This document shows positions 41,101 through 54,690 of a stretch of DNA of 64,000 bases, in pieces. Within the stretch, counting starts at the first letter, position 1, and each line of letters opens with the position of its first letter. The notes under the pieces are model-generated. The model was not told the DNA's origin, did no database searches, and saw nothing but the letters and a program-made list of their open reading frames with translations. The DNA comes from Sipunculus nudus (Eukaryota; Annelida; Sipuncula; Golfingiida; Sipunculidae). The stretch covers positions 45,488,456-45,552,455 of the forward strand of contig CM049318.1 in the NCBI GenBank assembly GCA_026874595.1. Reading direction: 5' to 3'. A program made the position numbers and the translations under genes.

Positions 41101-43713
41101 GTCACTGTCACAAGATTGTCATAAACATGGCATAAACTGTCCCAAGCAAATTTACAAGCAAGTATAAAGGGAGTGTGTCACAAGATTGTCACTGTCACAA
41201 GATTGTCACAAACATTGCACAGACTGTCCCAAGCAAATTTAGAAGAAAACATAAAGGGTGTGTGTCACAAGATTGTCACTGTCACAAACAGGTCGCAAAC
41301 ATGGCACAGACTTTCCCAAGCAAATTAACAAGCAAGTATAAAAGGTGTGTGTCACAAGATTGTCACTGTCACAAGATTGTCACAAACATGGCATAGACTT
41401 TCCCAAGCAAATGTACAAGCAAGTGTAAAGGGTGTGTGTCACAAGATTGTCACTGTCACAAGATTGTCACAAACATGGCATAGACTTTCCGAAGCAAATT
41501 TACAAGCAAGTATAAAGGGTGTGTGTCACAAGATAGTCACTGTCACAAGATTGTCACAAACATGGCATAGACTGTCCCAAGGAAATTTACAAGCAAGTAT
41601 AAAGGGAGTGTGTTACAAGATTGTCACTGTCACAAGATTGTCACAAACATTGCACAAACTGTCCCAAGCAAATTTACAAGCAAGCATAAAGGGTGTGTGT
41701 CACAAGATTGTCACTGTCACAAACATGTCGCAAACATGGCACAGACTTTCCCAAGCACATTAACAAGCAAGTATAAAGGGTGTGTGTCACAAGATTGTCA
41801 CTGTCACAAGATTGTCACAAACATGGCATAGACTTTCCCAAGCAAATTTACAAGCATGTATTAAAGGTGTGTGTCACAAGATTGTCATAAACATGGCATA
41901 GACTTTCCCAAGCAAATTAACAAGCAAGTATAAAGGGTGTGTGTCACAAGACTGTCACTGTCACAAGATTGTCACAAACATGGCATAGACTTTCCCAAGC
42001 AAATTTACAAGCAAGTATAAAGGGTGTGTGTCACAAGATTTTCACTGTCACAAGATTGTCAAAAACATGGCATAGGCTTTCCCAAGCAAATTAACAAGCA
42101 AGTATAAAGGGTGTGTGTCATAAGATTGTCACTGTCACAAGATTGTCACAAACATGGCATAGACTTTCCCAAGCAATTTTACAAGCAAGTGTTAAGGGTG
42201 TGTGTCACAAGATTGACACTGTCACAAGATTGTTTCAAACCTTGCACAGACTTTCCCAAGCAAATTTACAAGCAAATATAAATGGTGTGTGTCACAAGAT
42301 AGTCACTGTCACAAGATTGTCACAAACATGGCATAGACTTTCCCAAGCAATTTTACAAGCAAGTGTAAAGGGTGTGTGTCACAAGATTGTCATTGTCACA
42401 GGATTGTCACAAACATGGCATAGACTTTCCCAAGCAAATTTACAAGCAAGTATAAAAGGTGTGTGTCACAAGATTGTCACTGTCACAAGATTGTCACAAA
42501 CATGGAACTGACCGTCCCAAGCAGTTTTACAAGCTAGTGTAAAGGGTGTGTGTCACAAGATTGTCATTGTCACAGGATTGTCACAAACATGGCATAGACT
42601 TTCCTAAGCAAATTTACGAGCAAGTATAAAAGGTGTGTGTCACAATATTGTCACTGTCACAAGATTGTCACAAGATTATCACAAACATGGAACTGACTGT
42701 CCCAAGCAAATTTATAAGCAAGCATAAAGGGTGTGTGTCACAAGATTGTCACTGTCACAAACATGTCGCAAACTTGGCAGAGACTTTCCCAAGCAAATTT
42801 ATAAGCAAATATAAAGATTGTGTGTCACAAGATTGTCACTGTCAAAAGATTGTTTCAAACCTTGCACAGTCTTTCCCATGCAAATTTACAAGCAAATATA
42901 AATGATGTGTCACAAGATTGTCACTGTCACAAGATTGTCACAAACATGGCATAGACTGTCCCAAGCAAATTTACAAGCAAGTATAAAGGGATTGTGTCAC
43001 AAGATTGTCACTGTCACAAGATTGTCACAAACATTGCACAGACTGTCCCAAGCAAATTTAGAAGCAAGCATAAAGGGTGTGTGTCACAAGATTGTCACTG
43101 TCACAAACATGTCGCAAACATGGCACAGACTTTCCTAAGCAAATTAACAAGCAAGTATAAAGGGTGTGTGTCATAAGATTGTCACTGTCACAAGATTGTC
43201 ACAAACATGGCATAGACTTTCCCAAGCAAATTTACAAGCAATTATTAAAGGTATGTGTCACAAGATTGTCACAAACATGGCATAGACTTTCCCAAGCAAA
43301 TTTACAAGCAAGTATAAAGGGTGTGTGTTACAAGATTGTCACTGTCACAAACATGTCGCAAACTTGGCAGAGACCTTCCCAAGCAAATTTACAAGCAAAT
43401 ATAAATGGTGTGTGTCACAAGATTGTCACTGTTACAAGATTGTCACAAACATGGCATAGACTGTCCCAAGCAAATTTACAAGCAAGTATAAAAGGAGTGT
43501 GTCACAAGATTGTCACTGTCACAAGATTGTCACAAACATTGCACAGACTTTCCCAAGCAAATTTAGAAGCAAGCATAAAGGGTGTGTGTCACAAGATTGT
43601 CACTGTCACAAACATGTCGCAAACATGGCACAGACTTTCCCAAGCAAATTAACAAGCAAGTATAAAGGGTGTGTGTCACAAGATTGTCACTGTCACAAGA
43701 TTGTCACAAACAT
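38200..43713 (+). repeat. Alpha block, copy 1 of the ~20.1-kb-offset repeat
   Basis: Landmarks at 38,415, 38,935, 39,035, 39,552, 40,061, 41,347, 42,113, 42,994 and 43,164 each recur 20,113 bp downstream. The 98-bp monomers at 38,935 and 42,633 (spacing 3,698) recur at 59,048 and 62,746 (spacing 3,698). Shared rare changes include CAGAAACATGGCATGGAC near 39,242 and the AATTGACAAG variant near 39,776. Visible differences are few: GATCGTC at 40,680 versus GATGGTC at 60,793, and CCTAAGC versus CCTTAGC near 40,880/60,993. After about 43,315 the match continues at offset 20,287 because this copy lacks two monomers. Confidence 0.92.
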
Positions 43714-46700
43714 GGCATAGACTTTCCCAAGCAAATTTACAAGCAAGTATAAAGGGTGTGTGTCACAAGATTGTCACTGTCACAAGATTGTCACAAACAT
43801 GGCATAGACTTTCCCAAGCAAATTTACAAGCAAGTATAAAGGGTGTGTGTCACAAGATTGTCACTGTCACAAGATTGTCACAAACATGGCATAGACTTTC
43901 CCAAGCAATTTTACAAGCAAGTGTAAAGGGTGTGTGTCACAAGATTGTCATTGTCACAGGATTGTCAAAAACATGGCATAGACTTTCCTAAGCAAATTTA
44001 CAAGCAAGTATAAAAGGTGTGTGTCACAAGATTGCCACTGTCACAAGATTGTCACAAACATGGAACTGACTGTCCCAAGCAATTTTACAAGCAAGAGTAA
44101 AGGGTGTGTGTCACAAGATTGTCATTGTCACAGGATTGTCACAAACGTGGCATAGACTTTCCCAAGCAAATTTACAAGCAAGTATAAAAGGTGTGTGTCA
44201 CAAGATTGTCACTGTCACAAGATTGTCACAAACATGGAACTGACTGTCCCAAGCAAATTTATAAGCAAGCATAAAGGGTGTGTGTCACAAGATTGTCACT
44301 GTCACAAGATTGTCACAAACATGGCATAGACTTTCCCAAGCAAATTTACAAGCAAGAGTAAAGGGTGTGTGTCACAAGATTGTCACTGTCAAAAGATTGT
44401 CACAAACTTGGCATAGACTTTCCAAAGCAAATTTACGAGCAAGTATAAAAGGTGTGTGTCACAATATTGTCACTGTCACAAGATTGTCACAAACATGGAA
44501 CTGACTGTCCCAAGCAAATTTATAAGCAAGCATAAACGGTGTGTGTCACAAGATTGTCACTGTCACAAACATGTCGCAAACTTGGCAGAGACTTTCCCAA
44601 GCAAATTTACAAGCAAATATAAAGGTTGTGTGTCACAAGATTGTCACTGTCACAAGATTGTTTCAAACCTTGCACAGACTTTCCCATGCAAATTTACAAG
44701 CAAATATAAATGGTGTGTCACAAGATTGTCACTGTCACAAGATTGTCACAAACATGGCATAGACTGTCCCAAGCAAATTTACAAGCAAGTATAAAGGGAT
44801 TGTGTCACAAGATTGTCACTGTCACAAGATTGTCACAAACATTGCACAGACTGTCCCAAGCAAATTTAGAAGCAAGCATAAAGGGTGTGTGTCACAAGAT
44901 TGTCACTGTCACAAACATGTCGCAAACATGGCACAGACTTTCCTAAGCAAATTAACAAGCAAGTATAAAGGGTACGTGTCATAAGATTGTCACTGTCACA
45001 AGATTGTCACAAACATGGCAAAGACTTTCCCAAGCAAATTTACAAGCAAGTATAAAGGGTGTGTGTCACAAGATGGTCACTGTCACAAGATTGTCACATA
45101 CATGGCATAGACTTTCCCAAGCAAATTTACAAGCAATTATTAAAGGTATGTGTCACAAGATTGTCACAAACATGGTATAGACTTTCCGAAGCAAATTTAC
45201 AAGCAAGTATAAAGGGTGTGTGTCACAAGATTGTCACTGTCACATGATTGTCACAAACATGGCATAGACTTTCCTAAGCAAATTTACAAGCAAGTATAAA
45301 AGGTGTGTGTCACAAGATTATCTCTGTCACAAGATTGTCAGAAACATGGAACTGACTGTCCAAAGCAAATTTACAAGCAAGTATAAAGGGTGTGTGTTAC
45401 AAGATTGTCACTGTCACAAACATGTCGCAAACTTGGCAGAGACCTTCCCAAGCAAATTTACAAGCAAATATAAATGGTGTGTGTCACAAGATTGTCACTG
45501 TTACAAGATTGTCACAAACATGGCATAGACTGTCCCAAGCAAATTTACAAGCAAGTATAAAGGGAGTGTGTCACAAGATTGTCACTGTCACAAGATTGTC
45601 ACAAACATTGCCCAGACTTTCCCAAGCAAATTTAGAAGCAAGCATAAAGGGTGTGTGTCACAAGATTGTCACTGTCACAAACATGTCGCAAACATGGCAC
45701 AGACTTTCCCAAGCAAATTAACAAGCAAGTATAAAGGGTGTGTGTCACAAGATTGTCACTGTCACAAGATTGTCACAAACATGGCATAGACTTTCCCAAG
45801 CAAATTTACAAGCAAGTATAAAGGGTGTGTGTCACAAGATTGTCACTGTCACAAGATTGTCACAAACATGGCATAGACTTTCCCAAGCAATTTTACAAGC
45901 AAGTGTAAAGGGTGTGTGTCACAAGATTGTCATTGTCACAGGATTGTCAAAAACATGGCATAGACTTTCCTAAGCAAATTTACAAGCAAGTATAAAAGGT
46001 GTGTGTCACAAGATTGCCATTGTCACAAGATTGTCACAAACATGGAACTGACTGTCCCAAGCAATTTTACAAGCAAGTGTAAAGGGTGTGTGTCACAAGA
46101 TTGTCATTGTCACAGGATTGTCACAAACATGGCATAGACTTTCCCAAGCAAATTTACAAGCAAGTATAAAAGGTGTGTGTCACAAGATTGTCACTGTCAC
46201 AAGATTGTCACAAACATGGAACTGACTGTCCCAAGCAAATTTATAAGCAAGCATAAAGGGTGTGTGTCACAAGATTGTCACTGTCACAAGATTGTCACAA
46301 ACATGGCATAGACTTTCCCAAGCAAATTTACAAGCAAGAGTAAAGGGTGTGTGTCACAAGATTGTCACTGTCAAAAGATTGTCACAAACTTGGCATAGAC
46401 TTTCCAAAGCAAATTTACGAGCAAGTATAAAAGGTGTGTGTCACAATATTGTCACTGTCACAAGATTGTCACAAACATGGAACTGACTGTCCCAAGCAAA
46501 TTTATAAGCAAGCATAAACGGTGTGTGTCACAAGATTGTCACTGTCACAAACATGTCGCAAACTTGGCAGAGACTTTCCCAAGCAAATTTACAAGCAAAT
46601 ATAAAGGTTGTGTGTCACAAGATTGTCACTGTCACAAGATTGTTTCAAACCTTGCACAGACTTTCCCATGCAAATTTACAAGCAAATATAAATGGTGTGT

Positions 46701-47700
46701 CACAAGATTGTCACTGTCACAAGATTGTCACAAACATGGCATAGACTGTCCCAAGCAAATTTACAAGCAAGTATAAAGGGATTGTGTCACAAGATTGTCA
46801 CTGTCACAAGATTGTCACAAACATTGCACAGACTGTCCCAAGCAAATTTAGAAGCAAGCATAAAGGGTGTGTGTCACAAGATTGTCACTGTCACAAACAT
46901 GTCGCAAACATGGCACTGACTTTCCTAAGCAAATTAACAAGCAAGTATAAAGGGTACGTGTCATAAGATTGTCACTGTCACAAGATTGTCACAAACATGG
47001 CATAGACTTTCCCAAGCAAATTTACAAGCAAGTATAAAGGGTGTGTGTCACAAGATGGTCACTGTCACAAGATTGTCACATAAATGGCATAGACTTTCCC
47101 AAGCAAATTTACAAGCAATTATTAAAGGTATGTGTCACAAGATTGTCACAAACATGGCATAGACTTTCCGAAGCAAATTTACAAGCAAGTATAAAGGGTG
47201 TGTGTCATAAGATTGTCACTGTCACATGATTGTCACAAACATGGCATAGACTTTCCTAAGCAAATTTACAAGCAAGTATAAAAGGTGTGTGTCACAAGAT
47301 TGTCCCTGTCACAAACATGTCGCAAACTTGGCAGAGACCTTCCCAAGCAAATTTACAAGCAAATATAAATGGTGTGTGTCACAAGATTGTCACTGTCACA
47401 AGATTGTCATAAACATGGCATAAACTGTCCCAAGCAAATTTACAAGCAAGTATAAAGGGAGTGTGTCACAAGATTGTCACTGTCACAAGATTGTCACAAA
47501 CATGGCACAGACTGTCCCAAGCAAATTTAGAAGAAAACATAAAGGGTGTGTGTCACAAGATTGTCACTGTCACAAACATGTCGCAAACATGGCACAGACT
47601 TTCCCAAGCAAATTAACAAGCAAGTATAAAGGGTGTGTGTCACAAGATTGTCACTGTCACAAGATTGTCACAAACATGGCATAGACTTTCCGAAGCAAAT
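43713..47700 (+). repeat. Tandem 1,982-bp beta HORs (23 monomers)
   Basis: Landmarks at 43,758, 44,280, 44,456, 44,541, 44,802 and 45,059 recur at 45,740, 46,262, 46,438, 46,523, 46,784 and 47,041, all with offset 1,982. The length is 23 x 87 minus 19, the same 19-bp deficit as the 1,634 and 1,808-bp units. CATAAACGG follows the CACAATATTG monomer in both copies. Copies differ by isolated changes such as GCAAGAGTAAAG at about 44,093 versus GCAAGTGTAAAG at about 46,075. Confidence 0.88.
43756..43842 (+). repeat. Representative consensus 87-bp monomer
   Basis: This copy and its neighbours match the majority base at essentially all positions. Starting at the GT run, the order of parts is: (GT)4; a 17-bp unit TGTCACAAGATTGTCAC overlapping the end of the GT run; a second perfect copy of that unit; AAACATGGCATAGACTTTCC; then CAAGCAAATTTACAAGCAAG and TATAAAGG. 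The hexamer TGTCAC therefore occurs four times per monomer. The second half holds a shorter internal echo (CAAGCAAA / CAAGCAAG). The frame beginning at the first GTG is free of stops over all 29 codons; the other two plus-strand frames stop at TAG in GGCATAGAC and TAA in GTATAAAG. The monomer start chosen is arbitrary because the array is cyclic. Confidence 0.95.
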
Positions 47701-49370
47701 TTACAAGCAAGTATAAAGGGTGTGTGTCACAAAATTGTCACTGTCACAAGATTGTCACAAACATGGCATAGACTTTCCCAAGCAATTTTACAAGCAAGTG
47801 TAAAGGGTGTGTGTCACAAGATTGTCATTGTCACAGGATTGTCACAAACATGGCATAGACTTTCCTAAGCAAATTTACAAGCAAGTATAAAAGGTGTGTG
47901 TCACAAGAGTGTCACTGTCACAAGATTGTCACAAACATGGAACTGACTGTCCCAAGCAATTTTACAAGCAAGTGTAAAGGGTGTGTGTCACAAGATTGTC
48001 ACTGTCACAGGATTGTCACAAACATGGCATAGACTTTCCCAAGCAAATTTACAAGCAAGTATAAAAGGTGTGTGTCACAAGATTGTCACTGTCACAAGAT
48101 TGTCACAAACATGGAACTGACTGTCCCAAGCAAATTTAAAAGCAAGCATAAAGGGTGTGTGTCACAAGATTTTCACTGTCACAAGATTGTCACAAAGATG
48201 GCATAGACTTTCCCAAGCAAATTTACAAGCAAGAGTAAAGGGTGTGTGTCACAAGATTGTCACTGTCACAAGATTGTCACAAACATGGCATAGACTTTCC
48301 AAAGCAAATTTAAGAGCAAGTATAAAAGGTGTGTGTCACAATATTGTCACTGTCACAAGATTGTCACAAACATGGAACTGACTGTCCCAAGCAAATTTAT
48401 AAGCAAGCATAAAGGGTGTGTGTCACAAGATTGTCACTGTCACAAACATTTCGCAAACTTGGCAGAGACTTTCCCAAGCAAATTTACAAGCAAATATAAA
48501 GGTTGTGTGTCACAAGATTGTCACTGTCACAAGATTGTTTCAAACCTTGCACAGACTTTCCCATGCAAATTTACAAGCAAATATAAATGGTGTGTCACAA
48601 GATTGTCACTGTCACAAGATTGTCACTGTCACAAACATGTCGCAAATATGGCACAGACTTTCCCAAGCAAATTAACAAGCAAGTATAAAGGGTGTGTGTC
48701 ACAAGATTGTCACTGTCACAAGATTTTCACAAACATGGCATAGACTTTCCCAAGCAAATTTACAAGAAAGTATAAAGGGTGTGTGTACAAGATTGTCACT
48801 GTCACAAGATTGTCCCAAACATGGCATAGACTTTCCCAAGCAAATTTACAAGCAAGTATTAAAGGTGTGTTTCACAAGATTGTCACAAACATGGCATAGA
48901 CTTTCCCAAGCAAATTTATAAGCAAGTATGAAGGGTGTGTGTCACAAGATTGTCACTGTCGCAAGATTGTCACAAACACTGCACAGACTGTCCCAAGCAA
49001 ATTTAGAAGCAACCATAAAGGGTGTGTGTCACAAGATTGTCACTGTCACAAACATGTCGCAAACATTGCACAAACTGTCCCAAGCAAATTTAGAAGCAAG
49101 CATAAAGGGTGTGTGTCACAAGATTGTCACTGTCACAAACATGTCGCAAACATGGCACAGACTTTCCCAAGCAAATTAACAAGCAAGTATAAAGGGTGTG
49201 TGTCACAAGATTGTCACTGGCACAAGATTGTCACAAACATGGCATAGACTTTCCCAAGCAAATTTACAAGCAGGTATAAAGGGTGTGTGTCACAAGATTT
49301 TCACTGTCACAAGATTGTCAAAAACATGGCATAGGCTTTCCCAAGCAAATTTCAGGCAAGTATAAAGGGT
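46320..49370 (+). repeat. 8,374-bp-offset duplication, copy 1
   Basis: Landmarks at 46,438, 46,523, 47,463, 47,635, 48,157, 48,333, 48,694 and 48,928 recur 8,374 bp downstream, including a 1-bp-short GTGTGTACAAG monomer near 48,784 and the CATTTCGCAAAC change near 48,448. Between 47,041 and 47,229 the offset is 8,287, so one monomer is lost in the downstream copy and another in this copy. The loss in this copy is at the hybrid monomer 47,285-47,371, where TGTCCCTG is joined to TCACAAACATGTCGC. Confidence 0.87.
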
Positions 49371-49619
49371 GTGTGTCACAAGATTGTCACTGTCACAAGA
49401 TTGTCACAAACATGGCATAGACTTTCCCAAGCAATTTTACAAGCAAGTGTAAAGGGTGTGTGTCACAAGATTGTCATTGTCACAGGATTGTCAAAAACAA
49501 GGCATAGACTTTCCCAAGCAAATTTACAAGCAAGTATAAAAGGTGTGTGTCACAAGATTGTCACTGTCACAAGATTGTCACAAACATGGAACTGACTGTC
49601 CAAAGCAAATTTATAAGCA

Positions 49620-50040
49620 AGCATGAAGGGTGTGTGTCACAAGATTGTCACTGTCACAAGATTGTCACAAACATGGCATAGACTTTCCCAAGCAAATTTA
49701 CAAGCAAGAGTAAAGGGTGTGTGTCACAAGATTGTCACTGTCAAAAGATTGTCACAAACATGGCATAGACTTTCCAAAGCAAATTTACGAGCAAGTATAA
49801 AAGGTGTGTGTCACAATATTGTCACTGTCACAAGATTGTCACAAACATGGAACTGACTGTCCCAAGAAAATTTATAAGCAAGCATAAAGGGTGTGTGTCA
49901 CAAGATTGTCACTGTCACAAGATTGTCACAAACATGGCATAGACTTTCCCAAGCAAATTTACAAGCAAGAGTAAAGGGTGTGTGTCACAAGATTGTCACT
50001 GTCAAAAGATTGTCACAAACATGGCATAGACTGTCCCAAG
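49620..50040 (+). repeat. 261-bp (three-monomer) local duplication
   Basis: The GCAAGAGTAAAGG monomer and the following GTCAAAAGATTG monomer appear at about 49,701 and again 261 bp later, at about 49,962. 261 is exactly three monomers. The second copy ends in a hybrid that goes from CATGGCATAG to ACTGTCCCAAG and CATAAACGG, joining into the beta order. Confidence 0.8.
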
Positions 50041-53000
50041 CAAATTTATAAGCAAGCATAAACGGTGTGTGTCACAAGATTGTCACTGTCACAAACATGT
50101 CGCAAACTTGGCAGAGACTTTCCCAAGCAAATTTACAAGCAAATATAAAGGTTGTGTGTCACAAGATTGTCACGGTCACAAGATTGTTTCAAACCTTGCA
50201 CAGACTTTCCCATGCAAATTTACAAGCAAATATAAATGGTGTGTCACAAGATTGTCACTGTCACAAGATTGTCACAAACATGGCATAGACTGTCCCAAGC
50301 AAATTTACAAGCAAGTATAAAGGGATTGTGTCACAAGATTGTCACTGTCACAAGATTGTCACAAACATTGCACAGACTGTCCCAAGCAAATTTAGAAGCA
50401 AGCATAAAGGGTGTGTGTCACAAGATTGTCACTGTCACAAACATGTCGCAAACATGGCACAGACTTTCCTAAGCAAATTAACAAGCAAGTATAAAGGGTA
50501 CGTGTCATAAGATTGTCACTGTCACAAGATTGTCACAAACATGGCATAGACTTTCCCAAGCAAATTTACAAGCAAGTATAAAGGGTGTGTGTCACAAGAT
50601 GGTCACTGTCACAAGATTGTCACATACATGGCATAGACTTTCCCAAGCAAATTTACAAGCAATTATTAAAGGTATGTGTCACATGATTGTCACAAACATG
50701 GCATAGACTTTCCTAAGCAAATTTACAAGCAAGTATAAAAGGTGTGTGTCACAAGATTGTCCCTGTCACATGATTGTCACAAACATGGAACTGACTGTCC
50801 AAAGCAAATTTACAAGCAAGCATAAAGGGTGTGTGTTACAAGATTGTCACTGTCACAAACATGTCGCAAACTTGGCAGAGACCTTCCCAAGCAAATTTAC
50901 AAGCAAATATAAATGGTATGTGTCACAAGATTGTCACTGTCACAAGATTGTCATAAACATGGCATAAACTGTCCCAAGCAAATTTACAAGCAAGTATAAA
51001 GGGAGTGTGTCACAAGATTGTCACTGTCACAAGATTGTCACAAACATTGCACAGACTGTCCCAAGCAAATTTAGAAGAAAAAAATAAGGGTGTGTGTCAC
51101 AAGATTGTCACTGTCACAAACATGTCGCAAACATGGCACAGACTTTCCCAAGCAAATTAACAAGCAAGTATAAAGGGTGTGTGTCACAAGATTGTCACTG
51201 TCACAAGATTGTCACGAACATGGCATAGACTTTCCCAAGCAAATTTACAAGCAAGTTTAAAGGGTGTGTGTCACAAAATTGTCACTGTCACAAGATTGTC
51301 ACAAACATGGCATAGACTTTCCCAAGCAATTTTACAAGCAAGTGTAAAGGGTGTGTGTCACAAGATTGTCATTGTCACAGGATTGTCACAAATATGGCAT
51401 AGACTTTCCTAAGCAAATTTACAAGCAAGTATAAAAGGTGTGTGTCACAAGATTGTCACTGTCACAAGATTGTCACAAACATGGAACTGACTGTCCCAAG
51501 CAATTTTACAAGCAAGTGTAAAGGGTGTGTGTCACAAGATTGTCACTGTCACAGGATTGTCACAAACATGGCATAGACTTTCCCAAGCAAATTTACAAGC
51601 AAGTATAGAGGTGTGTGTCACAAGATTGTCACTGTCACAAGATTGTCACAAACATGGAACTGACTGTCCCAAGCAAATTTATAAGCAAGCATAAAGGGTG
51701 TGTGTCACAAGATTTTCACTGTCACAAGATTGTCACAAAGATGGCATAGACTTTCCCAAGCAAATTTACAAGCAAGAGTAAAGGGTGTGTGTCACAAGAT
51801 TGTCACTGTCACAAAATTGTCACAAACATGGCATAGACTTTCCAAAGCAAATTTACGAGCAAGTATAAATGGTGTGTGTCACAATATTGTCACTGTCACA
51901 AGATTGTCACAAACATGGAACTGACTGTCCCAAGCAAATTTATAAGCAAGCATAAAGGGTGTGTGTCACAAGATTGTCACTGTCACAAACATGTCGCAAA
52001 CTTGGCAGAGACTTTCCCAAGCAAATTTACAAGCAAATATAAAGGTTGTGTGTCACAAGATTGTCACTGTCACAAGATTGTTTCAAACCTTGCACAGACT
52101 TTCCCATGCAAATTTACAAGCAAATATAAATGGTGTGTCACAAGATTGTCACTATCACAAGATTGTCACTGTCACAAACATGTCGCAAACATGGCATAGA
52201 CTTTCCCAAGCAAATTAACAAGCAAGTATAAAGGGTGTGTGTCACAAGATTGTCACTGTCACAAGATTGTCACAAACATGGCATAGACTTTCCCAAGCAA
52301 ATTTACAAGAAAGTATAAAGGATGTGTGTCACAAGATTGTCACTGTCACAAGATTGTCCCAAACATGGCATAGACTTTCCCAAGCAAATTTACAAGCAAG
52401 TATTAAAGGTGTGTTTCACAAGATTGTCACAAACATGGCATAGACTTTCCCAAGCAAATTTATAAGCAAGTATGAAGGGTGTGTGTCACAAGATTGTCAC
52501 TGTCGCAAGATTGTCACAAACACTGCACAGACTGTCCCAAGCAAATTTAGAAGCAAGCATAAAGGGTGTGTGTCACAAGATTGTCACTGTCACAAACATG
52601 TCGCAAACATTGCACAAACTGTCCCAAGCAAATTTAGAAGCAAGCATAAAGGGTGTGTGTCACAAGATTGTCACTGTCACAAACATGTCGCAAACATGGC
52701 ACAGACTTTCCCAAGCAAATTAACAAGCAAGTATAAAGGGTGTGTGTCACAAGATTGTCACTGGCACAAGATTGTCACAAACATGGCATAGACTTTCCCA
52801 AGCAAATTTACAAGCAAGTATAAAGGGTGTGTGTCACAAGATTTTCACTGTCACAAGATTGTCAAAAACATGGCATAGGCTTTCCCAAGCAAATTTCAGG
52901 CAAGTGTAAAGGGTGTGTGTCACAAGATTGTCACTGTCACAAGATTATCACAAACATGGCATAGGCTTTCCAAAGCAAATTAACAAGCAAGTATTAAGGG

Positions 53001-54690
53001 TGTGTGTCATAAGATTGTCACTGTCACAAGATTGTCACAAACATGGCATAGACTTTCCCAAGCAATTTTACAAGCAAGTGTTAACGGTGTGTGTCACAAG
53101 ATTGACATTGTCACAAGATTGTTTCAAACCTTGCACAGACTTTCCCAAGCAAATTTACAAGCATATATAAATGGTGTGTGTCACAAGATAGTCACTGTCA
53201 CAAGATTGTCACAAACATGGCATTGACTTTCCCAAGCAATTTTACAAGCAAGTGTAAAGGGTGTGTGTCACAAGATTGTCATTGTCACAGGATTGTCACA
53301 AACATGGCATAGACTTTCCTAAGCAAATTTACAAGCAAGTATAAAAGGTGTGTGTCACAAGATTGTCACTGTCACAAGATTGTCACAAACATGGAACTGA
53401 CTGTCCCAAGCAATTTTACAAGCAAGTGTAAAGGGTGTGTGTCACAAGATTGTCACTGTCACAGGATTGTCACAAACATGGCATAGACTTTCCCAAGCAA
53501 ATTTACAAGCAAGTATAGAGGTGTGTGTCACAAGATTGTCACTGTCACAAGATTGTCACAAACATGGAACTGACTGTCCCAAGCAAATTTATAAGCAAGC
53601 ATAAAGGGTGTGTGTCACAAGATTTTCACTGTCACGAGATTGTCACAAAGATGGCATAGACTTTCCCAAGCAAATTTACAAGCAAGAGTAAAGGGTGTGT
53701 GTCACAAGATTGTCACTGTCACAAAATTGTCACAAACATGGCATGGACTTTCCAAAGCAAATTTACGAGCAAGTATAAATGGTGTGTGTCACAATATTGT
53801 CACTGTCACAAGATTGTCACAAACATGGAACTGACTGTCCCAAGCAAATTTATAAGCAAGCATAAAGGGTGTGTGTCACAAGATTGTCACTGTCACAAGA
53901 TTGTCACAAACATGGCATAGACTTTCCCAAGCAAATTTACAAGAAAGTATAAAGGATGTGTGTCACAAGATTGTCACTGTCACAAGATTGTCCCAAACAT
54001 GGCATAGACTTTCCCAAGCAAATTTACAAGCAAGTATTAAAGGTGTGTTTCACAAGATTGTCACAAACATGGCATAGACTTTCCCAAGCAAATTTATAAG
54101 CAAGTATGAAGGGTGTGTGTCACAAGATTGTCACTGTCGCAAGTTTGTCACAAACACTGCACAGACTGTCCCAAGCAAATTTAGAAGCAAGCATAAAGGG
54201 TGTGTGTCACAAGATTGTCACTGTCACAAACATGTCGCAAACATTGCACAAACTGTCCCAAGCAAATTTAGAAGCAAGCATAAAGGGTGTGTGTCACAAG
54301 ATTGTCACTGTCACAAACATGTCGCAAACATGGCACAGACTTTCCCAAGCAAATTAACAAGCAAGTATAAAGGGTGTGTGTCACAAGATTGTCACTGGCA
54401 CAAGATTGTCACAAACATGGCATAGACTTTCCCAAGCAAATTTACAAGCAAGTATAAAGGGTGTGTGTCACAAGATTTTCACTGTCACAAGATTGTCAAA
54501 AACATGGCATAGGCTTTCCCAAGCAAATTTCAGGCAAGTGTAAAGGGTGTGTGTCACAAGATTGTCACTGTCACAAGATTGTCACAAACATGGAACTGAC
54601 TGTCCCAAGCAAATTTAAAAGCAAGCATAAAGGGTGTGTGTCACAAGATTTTCACTGTCACAAGATTGTCACAAAGATGGCATAGACTTT
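50040..54690 (+). repeat. Beta HOR remainder with nested partial duplications
   Basis: About 51,880-52,910 repeats 48,336-49,360 (offset 3,543, becoming 3,544 after the 1-bp-short monomer near 48,786). About 53,300-53,835 repeats the stretch near 51,390-51,925 at offset 1,910; from 53,871 the offset is 1,634 relative to 52,237. The 276-bp change equals 104 + 87 + 85 bp, the three monomers that are missing in the later copy around 53,850. Other private changes are GTATAGAGG near 51,604 and 53,514 and GAAAAAAATAAGG near 51,080. Confidence 0.8.
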
